A stretch of 64,000 bases of DNA from JADJNW01 sp964526645 (GCA_964526645.1 CAZGJN010000003.1:62001-126000), one strand, 5' to 3'; shown: positions 32,885 through 41,580, counted from the stretch's first letter. Notes: a model not told the origin generated them from the letters alone. Numbers and translations: made by a program.

Positions 32885-34495
32885 TTATTTGATCACCCGA
32901 TAACGCATGATCACACTTGCCTCTGTTTTAACGACTACCAGATAAGTCCCTGTTTTTAAGTTGCTTATGTCTATTTTGTTTAAATGAGAGCCACTTGCTT
33001 GCTTGGGCAGCACCAATTTGGATAAGACCTCCATTGTGTTGTTGAGCAGGAGAATCGTCACATCCGTACTTTTTGCTAAATCGTATTTGACGGCAACCTT
33101 GCTTTCGCTATCGGGTTGCAGTTTCGGATACTTTGCCCATTCGTCTTCTGGTCGGGTTTCTTTTGTTTTAGAGGCAAGTGCAGTACTCATTGTTGGCTTG
33201 GAAGAGGTGCTCCCCTCCGGCGCAGTCTCTTTTTTAGCAGCTACGATGGGTTTATGATTTGGATGGTAGATCGTAATCACATCTCCGTTGGAAGGGCTCC
33301 AGGTGACTAAACCCATGGGTGCTGTGAAAATATTGCTGGGGTTCACCTCCGATACATTCTCCGCGCCATCTGTCTTCACGGTGCGAATTTCGATTTTGCT
33401 TTGATCCACAAAAATCCAGGCAAATTGGTTAAAACTACCGCTATTGCGCGTCCATATTTTGTCGTCGTCGTTGTCGCGCAGTGGAGCGCCCCAGCAACCT
33501 TCTCCGATATACACGGAGCCTTCTTCATCATCCCGCACAAAACCTTCCTGGCTATCTGGACCCGTAGAAGGGCGCAGTGGGTAAGTCCATTTGACTGTAT
33601 GGGAGTCAGATTCTATCAGCAGCTTTACAGCATATTGGAAAAAAAGGTTTGCCCAGTTTGCCCAGAGTTCATCTTTTTCAGGCTTTGCCTTTGTATGAGG
33701 GCGTATGGCGTGGTGGTATTGCGCGATTTTCCAGGAGATGTGGCTATTGTTTTTTAAGTCGTTTTCCAACCAGTTTTTCTGCTCGCCGCCGGTAGCGATG
33801 AGGGTATTGAGGGTATAAATGCGAAGCAAATCGCCGCCGATATTAAAAGCATAATAAATGCTGAGCGCCTTTACATCAAATATTTCTACCAATGATTGGT
33901 TGCTTGCTTCGTGATTGCCCCTTGCCACCAAAATAGGAAACATTCTGCCATCGCTGGCTATCGTTTCTTGCCAATCGTCTAACCATTTTTTCCATTCTGC
34001 GGCGGAATCGTCGGCAGTCATATCACCATTAAACAGTACCAGATGCGGACGAAGCTTACCCACCAGCATATTAGCGCTTCGGCGCGCATCTCGAAAGTTG
34101 CGCGAGTCGCCTCCTGCGATGATCGAAATTCTTTCTTTTGGATTATCGGGTGCGGTTTTGAAGGAGTATCGCTTACTTATGCCTTCGGAATCCTTGATCA
34201 CAAAATAATAGATAGTATTTGGCTTTAAGCCGCTCAGCCGCACGAAGTGGTTGTTCATTCCCTTAGCCGACAGGATTTGTTCGGGTCTTTTACTGAGCTT
34301 GTATAAATCAGATTTTTGACCATGATCTACCAGGTCATAGTACAAAACTGGATTGGTGCCTGATACTTGATCCCAGCCAATGACCATCGTAGTAGTGGGG
34401 TCATCTCGCCAAGTACAACGATAGCGTGCATTTGCTGCTTGAGCAGTAAACACAACAAACCAAGACAGGAAAAGCGTACAAAGCAGTCGGAGCAT
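32885..34495 (-). CDS. Secreted purple-acid-phosphatase-like metallophosphoesterase with T9SS type A-like tail
   Basis: About 536 residues from the ATG at 34495, which opens a signal peptide (LCTLFLSWFVVFTAQAANAR); the frame is open to 34606 but the added residues look non-coding. An N-terminal fibronectin-like domain (TTTMVIGWDQVSGTNPVLYY, LSGLKPNTIYYFVI) precedes the phosphoesterase core: IIAGGDSRNF, LVLFNGDMTAD, ILVARGNHEA, IAQYHHAIRPHTK, LLIESDSHTVKWTYPL. The linker is rich in T, S, K and E. The end (TDVTILLLNNTMEVLSKLVL, LKTGTYLVVVKTEASVIMRY) is a type A-like sorting domain for type IX secretion. Substrate unknown. Confidence 0.88.
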   Translation of the reverse strand: MLRLLCTLFLSWFVVFTAQAANARYRCTWRDDPTTTMVIGWDQVSGTNPVLYYDLVDHGQKSDLYKLSKRPEQILSAKGMNNHFVRLSGLKPNTIYYFVIKDSEGISKRYSFKTAPDNPKERISIIAGGDSRNFRDARRSANMLVGKLRPHLVLFNGDMTADDSAAEWKKWLDDWQETIASDGRMFPILVARGNHEASNQSLVEIFDVKALSIYYAFNIGGDLLRIYTLNTLIATGGEQKNWLENDLKNNSHISWKIAQYHHAIRPHTKAKPEKDELWANWANLFFQYAVKLLIESDSHTVKWTYPLRPSTGPDSQEGFVRDDEEGSVYIGEGCWGAPLRDNDDDKIWTRNSGSFNQFAWIFVDQSKIEIRTVKTDGAENVSEVNPSNIFTAPMGLVTWSPSNGDVITIYHPNHKPIVAAKKETAPEGSTSSKPTMSTALASKTKETRPEDEWAKYPKLQPDSESKVAVKYDLAKSTDVTILLLNNTMEVLSKLVLPKQASGSHLNKIDISNLKTGTYLVVVKTEASVIMRYRVIK

Positions 34496-34730
34496 GGATA
34501 CCGGTTCGATTTGGTCCAAAAATAGAAAGATTGTATCAAATGTGTAGAGCTGCTTCCGATGGCTGTGTTTTTTATTATTGATACGACAGAACTGCATCCA
34601 GGTCACTTTATAAAATCATAAATTGTACAATGGTAATCTGAAGAGGTGAAAGGCTTTTTTCTATGTACAATATGGAACACTTTTGTGGCTTTGGGGCGAT
34701 AAAATAAAGGTTTTCTTACCAGATTTATTG

Positions 34731-34738
34731 TACTTTTG
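34731..34738 (+). promoter_or_regulatory. Candidate -7 box of glyA
   Basis: TACTTTTG, matching TANNTTTG, 57 bp before the glyA ATG. No convincing -33 TTG at the right distance. Confidence 0.4.
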
Positions 34739-34795
34739 TACCGAAATTAACATGAGTTTAGGAAAATAGTTGTTGATTATTTATAATTTGAAAAA

Positions 34796-36079
34796 ATGCA
34801 GAAAGATTCATTGGTTTTTGATTTAATCCATAAGGAAATGGATCGCCAACGCAAAGGCGTTGAACTAATCGCTTCCGAAAATTTTACCAGCCAGACAGTA
34901 CTCGACGCAATGGGTTCTTGTTTGACAAACAAGTACGCAGAAGGCTACCCCGGCAGGCGCTACTATGGTGGTTGTGAGGTAGTGGATGAAATTGAACAAT
35001 TGGCAATTGACCGCCTGAAAGAATTGTTTGGGGCAGCATACGCCAATGTACAGCCTCATTCGGGTTCTCAGGCAAATGCAGCGGTTTACCTCGCTTTGTT
35101 ACAACCCGGCGATTCCATTTTAGGCTTTGATCTCTCTCATGGTGGGCATTTATCGCATGGCTCACCGGTGAATTATTCTGGCAAAGTGTATCAGGCTAAT
35201 TTTTATGGCGTAGAGGAGGAAACTGGCTTAATAGAAATGGATAAAGTAGAAGCGATTGCCTTGAAAATAAAACCCAAACTCATCATCTGCGGTGCTTCTG
35301 CTTATTCTCGCGATTGGGATTATGCCCGCTTTCGGGCGATTGCCGATAAGGTAGGGGCGCTGTTGCTCGCGGATATTGCACATCCAGCGGGGCTTATCGC
35401 GGCAGGCCTGCTGAATAGCCCCATGGAATATTGCCATATTGTGACCTCCACTACTCACAAAACCCTGCGCGGACCACGCGGTGGCATCATTATGATGGGT
35501 AAAAATTTTGATAATCCTTTCGGGCGGACTACAAAAAAAGGCGATTTGATCAAAATGTCGGCAATATTGGATAGTGCAGTATTTCCAGGTATGCAGGGAG
35601 GCCCGCTGGAGCATGTGATTGCCGCCAAAGCTGTGGCTTTTTATGAGGCTTTGCAACCTGATTTTAGACACTATGCCGCTCAAGTCGTGCGCAATGCACG
35701 CGCCATGGCAAATGCTTTTGTACAAAAAGGCTACAAAGTGATCTCAGGAGGAACTGACAATCATTTGATGCTCATAGACTTACGATCCAAAAATGTAACG
35801 GGCAAAGCAGCAGAAGAAGCCTTGGGGAGGGCAGATATTACCGTGAATAAAAATATGGTCCCCTTTGATACGCAGTCACCGATGGTTACTTCGGGCATTC
35901 GGATCGGCACAGCGGCCATTACGAGCCGGGGTTTTTCGGAAGAAGATTGCCTGAAAGTAGTAGATTGGATGGATGCTGTCATTATGAATACAAGCAATGA
36001 AGACTTGATCTTGGAAACGCGCCGCGAAATTAACACCTTCATGGAGCGCTTCCCGCTTTATGAGCAGGCAATTGTTTGA
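34796..36079 (+). CDS. glyA: Serine hydroxymethyltransferase
   Basis: 427 residues. Conserved segments: RKGVELIASENFTSQTVLDA, LTNKYAEGYPGRRYYGGCE, VQPHSGSQANAAVYLALL, LSHGGHLSHGSPVNYSGK, LLADIAHPAGLIAAGLL, the PLP-lysine motif VTSTTHKTLRGPRGG (lysine near residue 225), FPGMQGGPLEHVIAAKAVAF and SGGTDNHLMLIDL. It interconverts serine and glycine, supplying one-carbon units on tetrahydrofolate. Single-gene unit with a promoter box and a strong terminator. Length is standard. Confidence 0.98.
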   Translation: MQKDSLVFDLIHKEMDRQRKGVELIASENFTSQTVLDAMGSCLTNKYAEGYPGRRYYGGCEVVDEIEQLAIDRLKELFGAAYANVQPHSGSQANAAVYLALLQPGDSILGFDLSHGGHLSHGSPVNYSGKVYQANFYGVEEETGLIEMDKVEAIALKIKPKLIICGASAYSRDWDYARFRAIADKVGALLLADIAHPAGLIAAGLLNSPMEYCHIVTSTTHKTLRGPRGGIIMMGKNFDNPFGRTTKKGDLIKMSAILDSAVFPGMQGGPLEHVIAAKAVAFYEALQPDFRHYAAQVVRNARAMANAFVQKGYKVISGGTDNHLMLIDLRSKNVTGKAAEEALGRADITVNKNMVPFDTQSPMVTSGIRIGTAAITSRGFSEEDCLKVVDWMDAVIMNTSNEDLILETRREINTFMERFPLYEQAIV

Positions 36080-36085
36080 TGGGGC

Positions 36086-36124
36086 GAGCGGTGGTATATT
36101 TGCTAAATACGGCACCGCTCTTTG
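36086..36124. terminator. Terminator between glyA and the convergent CotH-like gene
   Basis: GAGCGGTG (36086-36093) pairs with CACCGCTC (36113-36120), with GTAT/ATAC extending the stem inside and TTTG following. Confidence 0.65.
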
Positions 36125-36128
36125 CTGT

Positions 36129-37181
36129 TTATACCTTTTTGCCAGGAATCTGTGCGGGGAGGTCATCTATTTTTTCATAAAACGACTCTAAGTATTGAAG
36201 CATATCTCGGCGGCTTCCTTTGCTGAGTAATTTGCAGTTTTGCACAATGTCCAATACTTTTTCCTTCTTTGTTTTGAAGTAATGCAAGGTCTCTTGCAAC
36301 CCTTTGGTATCCTTGCCTCGCCACTGAAAATAGCGCTCTCGCACATTTTTGATAGGTAAAATAGAAGGCGGAACCGCATAGGGAGCATCCACCAATCCGG
36401 CGTAATCAAAATCATAAGGTACTGGTATTGGCGCATTAGCATCTGCTATCTGCAACATTTTTACATTGTGTCCATTTTTGATACTCCAATCCGTATTGCC
36501 AATCATGTATTGAAAAACGGTCATCAATTGGTATTGCGCTGCGTGAATGGTTTGGTGTTGCATTTCCTCCCCTTCCAAGAGTTGCCCCTTGAGGCGCGCC
36601 GCCATCTCATCGCTATCTTCGATCAAAAAACCAAAAGAAATATCATACGCTTTACCCTTGTTCGTTTGATAGCAAATATTTGCCAACTGAACTTGGAAAC
36701 TTTTGTCACTCAATTCATTCCAAATTTTATAAGTCAGATATTCTCTCAAGGTAATGTCATCATTGTCAGCCATACATTGAGTAACCAGTTTCAGCGAGGT
36801 ATACGCTGGGTTAAGCCCTGCCGCTTTTAGCATATCTTTGTCAAATTTAAGCTTGATAGGCGGCATATCACAATAGGTGCGGCGCATGTGCCCCCGCAAA
36901 GCAGCTTTTGCTTCAATTTGATGGATAGTGCCATCGGGCATCGTCCACATCAACGTGGCAGCTTGCTCTTCATCATTGGTACGGTCTTCCATCAGTGCTT
37001 TCCAGTCGGTTTGGATCGTCAGGTTGAGCACACTGTCTTGTTGTAAAAGCTGGAATAAACTTTTCTGCTCGGATGATCTTGCTCGGTTAGAGCAACTGCT
37101 CAGCAACGGGATGATAATAACGCCCGTCAGAAACAAGACTTTTTCGAAAGAACGGATAATAGGGAGCGGGTGAAGTTTCAT
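36129..37181 (-). CDS. Lipoprotein with CotH-like kinase fold (tentative)
   Basis: About 350 residues from the ATG at 37181, selected because it begins a lipoprotein signal (GVIIIPLLSSCSNR). The body contains DMPPIKLKFDKDML, LREYLTYKIWNELSDKSFQV and FGFLIEDSDEMA. The pair QYMIGNTDWSIKNGHNVKML and PVPYDFDYAGLV resembles the catalytic Asp...Asn loop and the metal-binding DFD motif of CotH-type atypical protein kinases. A secreted or outer-surface phosphotransferase is possible; this rests on motif reading only. It could equally be an unrelated Bacteroidota lipoprotein family. No neighbour suggests a substrate. Confidence 0.6.
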   Translation of the reverse strand: MKLHPLPIIRSFEKVLFLTGVIIIPLLSSCSNRARSSEQKSLFQLLQQDSVLNLTIQTDWKALMEDRTNDEEQAATLMWTMPDGTIHQIEAKAALRGHMRRTYCDMPPIKLKFDKDMLKAAGLNPAYTSLKLVTQCMADNDDITLREYLTYKIWNELSDKSFQVQLANICYQTNKGKAYDISFGFLIEDSDEMAARLKGQLLEGEEMQHQTIHAAQYQLMTVFQYMIGNTDWSIKNGHNVKMLQIADANAPIPVPYDFDYAGLVDAPYAVPPSILPIKNVRERYFQWRGKDTKGLQETLHYFKTKKEKVLDIVQNCKLLSKGSRRDMLQYLESFYEKIDDLPAQIPGKKV

Positions 37182-37493
37182 TTGAATAAAAATTTGTCGG
37201 GTGATTTTTGAAATATTATTTGCTTTTATAGTCACAAAATTATAGAAAGTGTTGCATCCTTGCCGGGGAGTTCGATTAAAGCGGCTCAAAACTCTTCCAA
37301 GAGCATTCTTTTTACGCTTTTTTAGTTAAAAAAGGCAGATGGATGAAAAAAATGCCCTGCTACGTCTTCCATGGAAATAGCTTAGTGTATTTTTCACAAT
37401 AAGAATTTTTACTAAAAAATAGAACACTGTAACCTCTTCCGTTTTGAGCAGGAGGCAGCGGGCGAAATATAATTTGGAAATTAATGATGCTTT

Positions 37494-37556
37494 ATTGCTT
37501 AAATAAGTGCTAAAATTGCTTAAATTGGTTAAAATAGAATCAATGCTGGTTAAAAT
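37494..37556. repeat. Short AT-rich direct repeats
   Basis: ATTGCTTAAAT occurs at 37494-37504 and 37514-37524 (20-bp period). GGTTAAAAT occurs at 37527-37535 and 37548-37556 (21-bp period), so variants of TGSTTAAAAT recur on one face of the helix. The 37182-37725 gap contains no credible gene. Confidence 0.4.
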
Positions 37557-37584
37557 TCTGGTAGTGAAGTTTTGAAAAGCCCAA

Positions 37585-37592
37585 TACATTTG
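37585..37592 (+). promoter_or_regulatory. Candidate -7 box upstream of the 37726 gene
   Basis: TACATTTG fits TANNTTTG and would give a leader of about 125 nt containing the stem at 37628-37698. The -33 region has no clear TTG at 19-21 bp. Confidence 0.4.
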
Positions 37593-37627
37593 TAACCGTA
37601 AAACAATTTCATCCGACTAAAAAAGAA

Positions 37628-37698
37628 AACAGCCAGCCAAAACATACTTTTATTTTCAGTAAAACCCGATTGTAAGCTGGCTTGAAAAGGAAGCTGTT
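37628..37698 (+). promoter_or_regulatory. Hairpin in the 5' leader of the 37726 gene
   Basis: AACA (37628-37631) pairs with TGTT (37695-37698), and GCCAGC (37632-37637) pairs with GCTGGC (37676-37681) inside it, with a 13-nt bulge on the 3' side. The structure ends 28 nt before the ATG. Confidence 0.4.
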
Positions 37699-37725
37699 AT
37701 TGTATCACAAAAAAATCGCTGTATT

Positions 37726-38334
37726 ATGAAGGATTTAAAAAAAATTTTGATCTTATTGGCGCTCATTGCAAATATTATTTTGTTTGTCAGCGCTGTTGCT
37801 TTTGCAAGCATTACTACCGTAACGATTGAAAAAACGGGGCAAGCCAAGAAAATCAGTGTCTTGATCGAAAACCTGAGCACGCCCGCCCTATTGCAGGTAA
37901 AAAATGAAGCAGGTGTGCTGTTGTTGGAAGAAAAAGTAAAAAGTGCAGTTAAATTCGCAAAAATTGTCAATGTTTCCAACCTGCCCGAAGGTGACTACGA
38001 GCTGATTGTTTCTACGGAACGCAAGGAGATCGTACAACCTTTTGCATTGACCGAGAAGGAGTTGGTGCTCAATGCTTTTGCCAGAAAAGAGTTTTTTGTG
38101 CCTGCTTTCAATGTAAAAGATCGGGTAGTGGACATTATGCTCCTCAACAATAGCCTGATGAATGTGACTGTTTCCATTGTTGATTCAAATGGCGATGTGA
38201 TGTTCGAAGAAGCGCTAAAAAATGTACTCAAGGTAGAGCGCCGTTACTCGCTGGCTACTGCGGGAAGAGGCAAGTACACCGTGCGGGTAGAGACACCCTA
38301 CAAAGCTTATTCCCACGAGATAGTAGTGAAATAA
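37726..38334 (+). CDS. Secreted protein with two tandem Ig-like domains
   Basis: 202 residues. Signal peptide or anchor at the N-terminus (LALIANIILFVSAVAFAS). Two related halves follow: KISVLIENLSTPALLQVKNE with LPEGDYELIVST (about 40-105) and VDIMLLNNSLMNVTVSIVDS with GRGKYTVRVET (about 125-200). Each looks like the beta-sandwich of T9SS type A sorting domains or DUF3244-like proteins, and the terminal HEIVVK is compatible with a sorting-type ending. No enzyme motif. It may be an envelope structural or stress protein; no assignment can be made. Confidence 0.8.
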   Translation: MKDLKKILILLALIANIILFVSAVAFASITTVTIEKTGQAKKISVLIENLSTPALLQVKNEAGVLLLEEKVKSAVKFAKIVNVSNLPEGDYELIVSTERKEIVQPFALTEKELVLNAFARKEFFVPAFNVKDRVVDIMLLNNSLMNVTVSIVDSNGDVMFEEALKNVLKVERRYSLATAGRGKYTVRVETPYKAYSHEIVVK

Positions 38335-38362
38335 AGCCGAAAATAAAATTGGATAAATGTGG

Positions 38363-38400
38363 AGCTCCCGACGCACCAGCGTGCACGGGAGCTTTTGTTT
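38363..38400 (+). terminator. Terminator after the Ig-like gene
   Basis: AGCTCCCG (38363-38370) pairs with CGGGAGCT (38386-38393), with a smaller ACGC/GCGT pairing in the loop, followed by TTTTGTTT. Confidence 0.7.
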
Positions 38401-38433
38401 CACCCTGTTTTCGAGCGTCGGAAGGCATCTATA

Positions 38434-39423
38434 TCAAATTAATTGCTCCTCAAAAGCAGTTCGCTCCTGCTCAAAGTTCAAAAAAGGATACTGCGCGGTC
38501 AGCTGCTCGATCTGTTGGAGTTGCTTTCGCAAAAAAACCTGGTGCGAAGCAGCGTGTGGTTGGAAAGGGCGGTGCCTGGCAGCCTGCAGCACATCGCGGA
38601 TAAGTGGCATCAAAGCCCTGGTATTATCCTCCAAAAAAGAATGCTGAAAAAAGTGCCAGATGTACTCAATCGCCACCTCGTTTGGGTGAGTTAAATCCGC
38701 TTGATAGAAACGGTAGTCGCGCAAATCGTCCATCATCAGCTCGTACGCCGGAAAATAATGCACAAAATCCATATCCCTACAAAGTACTTCAGCCGCCAGC
38801 AACAGCGTCGCCTTGCTGCGTTGATTTTCGATCAAGCCATCGCGGGTATGCCGCACAGGACTCACCGAAAGAACGACCTGCAAATCAGGATTTTGTTCCT
38901 TCCATGCTCGCAACATAGGTTCAATCGCCTCCGTGATCGGCTCCACTCCCAGGCGTTTTCGCTCAAAGTACCGCCCCGGCAACTTGTGGCAGTTGGCTAC
39001 GATTTCCGATGTTTCTTTAAAAACAAATACATTGGCAGTGCCCAGTGTGAGTAACAATCGGTTTACTTTGGGCAAAAAAGCCCTCGCCTGTTGCAAAGCT
39101 TCATTCATTGCAGCAAGCGTAGCTTCCCGATCCACTCCAGAAAAGCGGCTATGGTGCAAAAAACTATGCCATTGCTCTTGGTGCTGAAATACGTCATTCG
39201 CCGTAAAAAGCCGGTCTGACATCAAATAATGCAAGCCATTGCCTATTGAAATAGGATTGAAGACGATACCAAAAGGGTTGATCAGTGCGGAAAATTTGTA
39301 ATCACAAAGATATTGCCCGATATGCACGGCAAAGCAAGACCCCATTGCCAAAATACCATCCTGATGGTCAATAGAAAGCCCTGAAAACTGCGGACTCAAT
39401 TCTGTTCTAAAAGCAATGCTCAT
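38434..39423 (-). CDS. GSCFA-domain protein
   Basis: About 329 residues from ATG 39423 (MSIAFRTELSPQF), preferred over a frame open to 39576 because the homologous region begins here. The name-giving GSCFA motif is present in ILAMGSCFAVHIGQYL (about 25-40). Then come INPFGIVFNPISIGNGL, LLLTLGTANVFVFKE, LSVSPVRHTRDGLIENQRSK and DLTHPNEVAIEYIW, which fit a GDSL/SGNH-like esterase fold with a late Asp-x-x-His pair. Substrate unknown; probably cytoplasmic. Divergent from the 443-aa gene with 113 bp between starts. Confidence 0.9.
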   Translation of the reverse strand: MSIAFRTELSPQFSGLSIDHQDGILAMGSCFAVHIGQYLCDYKFSALINPFGIVFNPISIGNGLHYLMSDRLFTANDVFQHQEQWHSFLHHSRFSGVDREATLAAMNEALQQARAFLPKVNRLLLTLGTANVFVFKETSEIVANCHKLPGRYFERKRLGVEPITEAIEPMLRAWKEQNPDLQVVLSVSPVRHTRDGLIENQRSKATLLLAAEVLCRDMDFVHYFPAYELMMDDLRDYRFYQADLTHPNEVAIEYIWHFFQHSFLEDNTRALMPLIRDVLQAARHRPFQPHAASHQVFLRKQLQQIEQLTAQYPFLNFEQERTAFEEQLI

Positions 39424-39536
39424 GTAGCGGAAGAATTTGCAAACAAGAAATGCCAAAGACTTTTTTCTTCTTTTTTCCGTTTCTTTGCCAAAAGTACTAT
39501 TTTTCGTCTTCGATTCAAAACGACTGAAGCGCATAC

Positions 39537-40868
39537 ATGAGTTTGTTCGATCGTCTTTTCGGTGCCAGCAAGCCAAAAGAATCCCAACCGGATATCCGAT
39601 TTGGCAGATACAGTGACTCTTACAAAGAAGCTTCCAATTATGAAGCCTGGGATTTGGTATTGGAAAAGTTTGATGCAGAACAATACCTGGATTCCTATCG
39701 CGAGTTTTTTCGATACCTGCGCGATGAACGCGAGGACAACGTGCGCTGGTGGGAGGAAGAAAATGGTATTCGGTTTGAATTATTCCAGGGATCCAAGAAA
39801 ATCAGTGGTTTTGCAGACCAACTCCAACTGCGGGCAGAAGCTAAAATTGCTTTTACCGATCACCTCAACGTGGGCTTCATGCGGCGGCTCCTGGAGCGCA
39901 ATTTTGACTTGAACTACAGCCGCTTCGCACTGGATGATGACAATCACCTCACCATTGTTTTTGATACATATACACTAGATGGCTCGCCTTACAAACTTTA
40001 TTATGCCCTGAAAGAACTCGCTACCAATGCCGATAAACAGGACGACCTCCTGATCGAAGAGTTTCAGATGCTCAAACCTGTTGAAAACGAACACTTAACC
40101 CTACTACCGGATTCGGAAAAAGAGGTTAAATACAATTTCCTCCAAGAGGAGGTGCGCAGCGTGCTGGATGAAATTGACAATGGCAAACTCAATAGGGACC
40201 AATACCCGGGCGGCATCGCTTATTTGTTGTTAAATCTAACCTACAAACTCGACTACCTCATCAAGCCCGAAGGCTATACGATGGAAACCCTCGAACGGAT
40301 TCACCGCCTCTATTTTGCAAAAGATGAAAAAAATGTAGCCCAGAAAAATCAGCAACTCTGCAAGGAATTTCGCAAACTGGTGGAGCGCCCCAAAGAGAGC
40401 TTTTTTAATGAAATGTACCGCGTAACGGCTACTTTCGGCATCACTACGCCCGTCAACCATGATCGGGTAGTGGGTATTATTGATGGTGAATTGGGCAATA
40501 TGGATTGGTACAAAGACAATGGCTACGCCAAAATAGCCCTTGCTGTACCTGGCTATATCATTGGGTTTTGTTTGTTCAACTACGCTATCACCAAACCAGA
40601 TCGGGACTTTTTTCATTTATATTTTCAGATACAAGAAACAGCTTATTTTCAAAAATTGGGTTTTCAAGTAGATTTTTACGATGCTTCAGCGCAGCTATTG
40701 AATAAAAAAGCAATTCGGCGTGCCATTGACCAAATTGTTTATGAAAATAAAGCGCAGTATGGCATGCTTAATCCGGTGCTTAGTAATTTAAACTACCATA
40801 ATATTGTAGAATTTGCAAAATCGTACCTACTGATGGTGCGCAATCTTGATATGACAAAGACAGACTAA
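39537..40868 (+). CDS. Conserved hypothetical protein, 443 aa
   Basis: No family recognised with confidence. The N-terminus (MSLFDRLFGASKPKESQP) is amphipathic. The first part contains alternating WWEEENGIRFELFQGSKKIS-like strands and charged helices. The second part (FFNEMYRVTATFGITTPVNH, GYAKIALAVPGYIIGFCLFN) looks like a further alpha/beta domain. The overall look recalls two YbjN or secretion-chaperone-like modules, but that is a guess from pattern only. No signal peptide or membrane span, so cytoplasmic. paaD follows 58 bp downstream on the same strand. Confidence 0.8.
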   Translation: MSLFDRLFGASKPKESQPDIRFGRYSDSYKEASNYEAWDLVLEKFDAEQYLDSYREFFRYLRDEREDNVRWWEEENGIRFELFQGSKKISGFADQLQLRAEAKIAFTDHLNVGFMRRLLERNFDLNYSRFALDDDNHLTIVFDTYTLDGSPYKLYYALKELATNADKQDDLLIEEFQMLKPVENEHLTLLPDSEKEVKYNFLQEEVRSVLDEIDNGKLNRDQYPGGIAYLLLNLTYKLDYLIKPEGYTMETLERIHRLYFAKDEKNVAQKNQQLCKEFRKLVERPKESFFNEMYRVTATFGITTPVNHDRVVGIIDGELGNMDWYKDNGYAKIALAVPGYIIGFCLFNYAITKPDRDFFHLYFQIQETAYFQKLGFQVDFYDASAQLLNKKAIRRAIDQIVYENKAQYGMLNPVLSNLNYHNIVEFAKSYLLMVRNLDMTKTD

Positions 40869-40926
40869 GTAGTTGGACAGTTTAAAAGTGAATAGTCTAA
40901 AGTTTTATGATTTGAAAATCAACAGG

Positions 40927-41415
40927 ATGACCTTTACTACGGATACCATTTGGACCATTTTGGAGGAGGTGACCGATCCTGAAATTCCGGCACTGACCGT
41001 TCAGGACCTGGGGGTTGTGCGCGAGGTGAAAATGGAAGAAGACGGGACGGTTGAAGTGATCATCACGCCTACCTATTCTGGCTGCCCTGCTATGAATGCT
41101 ATTGAAGTCAATATCCGGGCAGCACTCGAAGAGAAGGGCTTTGATAAGGTGAAAATTACGACCATTTTGAGCCCGGCTTGGACAACCGACTGGATGAGCG
41201 AAGCCGGAAAAGCAAAACTCAGGGCTTATGGTATCGCACCACCTGTGGGGAGTGTAAGCAAAAGGGCATTATTTGGGGAAGAACCGGCGGTAGCCTGCCC
41301 GCATTGTGGCTCTCTGCACACAGAGATGCTCAGTCAGTTTGGTTCTACAGCTTGTAAATCGCTCTATCGCTGCAAAGATTGCTTAGAGCCGTTTGATTAT
41401 TTCAAATGCCATTGA
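40927..41415 (+). CDS. paaD: PaaD-like (PaaJ) phenylacetyl-CoA epoxidase maturation protein
   Basis: About 162 residues from ATG 40927 (after AACAGG); a frame open to TTG 40873 adds non-homologous residues. An N-terminal MIP18/DUF59 domain (IWTILEEVTDPEIPALTVQD, LGVVREVKMEE, TPTYSGCPAMNAIE) is followed by a C-terminal zinc or Fe-S Cys4 set (ACPHCGS, ACKSLYRCKDC). PaaD is thought to help mature the PaaABCE phenylacetyl-CoA epoxidase. The usual paaABC genes are not next to it; an unknown gene precedes it, with a CocE hydrolase and paaG downstream. Confidence 0.9.
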   Translation: MTFTTDTIWTILEEVTDPEIPALTVQDLGVVREVKMEEDGTVEVIITPTYSGCPAMNAIEVNIRAALEEKGFDKVKITTILSPAWTTDWMSEAGKAKLRAYGIAPPVGSVSKRALFGEEPAVACPHCGSLHTEMLSQFGSTACKSLYRCKDCLEPFDYFKCH

Positions 41416-41497
41416 TTTAAGTAATCGAGTAGTTTTATAGCGGACAGTCAACTGTCTAAAGTATTTAAAACCATTGAATGGTGTAAATTTTGGTCAT

Positions 41498-41580
41498 GGG
41501 TCAAAAGCGTGGACGAGATTTCGTAAATCTTGAAGATTTGCGAAATCTGAAAAGCAAAGCAACCGATTTGACCCACCACC
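41498..41580. repeat. Nested palindromic element between paaD and the CocE hydrolase
   Basis: AGATTTCGTAAATCTT (41516-41531) and AAGATTTGCGAAATCT (41533-41548) form a 16-bp stem with one G-T pair around a single G. Outside it, GGGTCAAA (41498-41505) pairs with TTTGACCC (41567-41574), and GGT (41492-41494) with ACC (41578-41580). A smaller GACAGT/ACTGTC palindrome precedes it near 41445. Confidence 0.65.

Noticed and set aside
37326..37589. 87-codon minus-strand frame in the gap before the Ig-like gene
   Set aside because: Composition reflects AT-rich repeats and the promoter region; no recognisable protein features.
38357..38647. Cysteine-rich plus-strand frame of 96 codons
   Set aside because: It overlaps the terminator of the Ig-like gene and then lies antisense to the well-supported GSCFA coding sequence; no signal peptide or family pattern.
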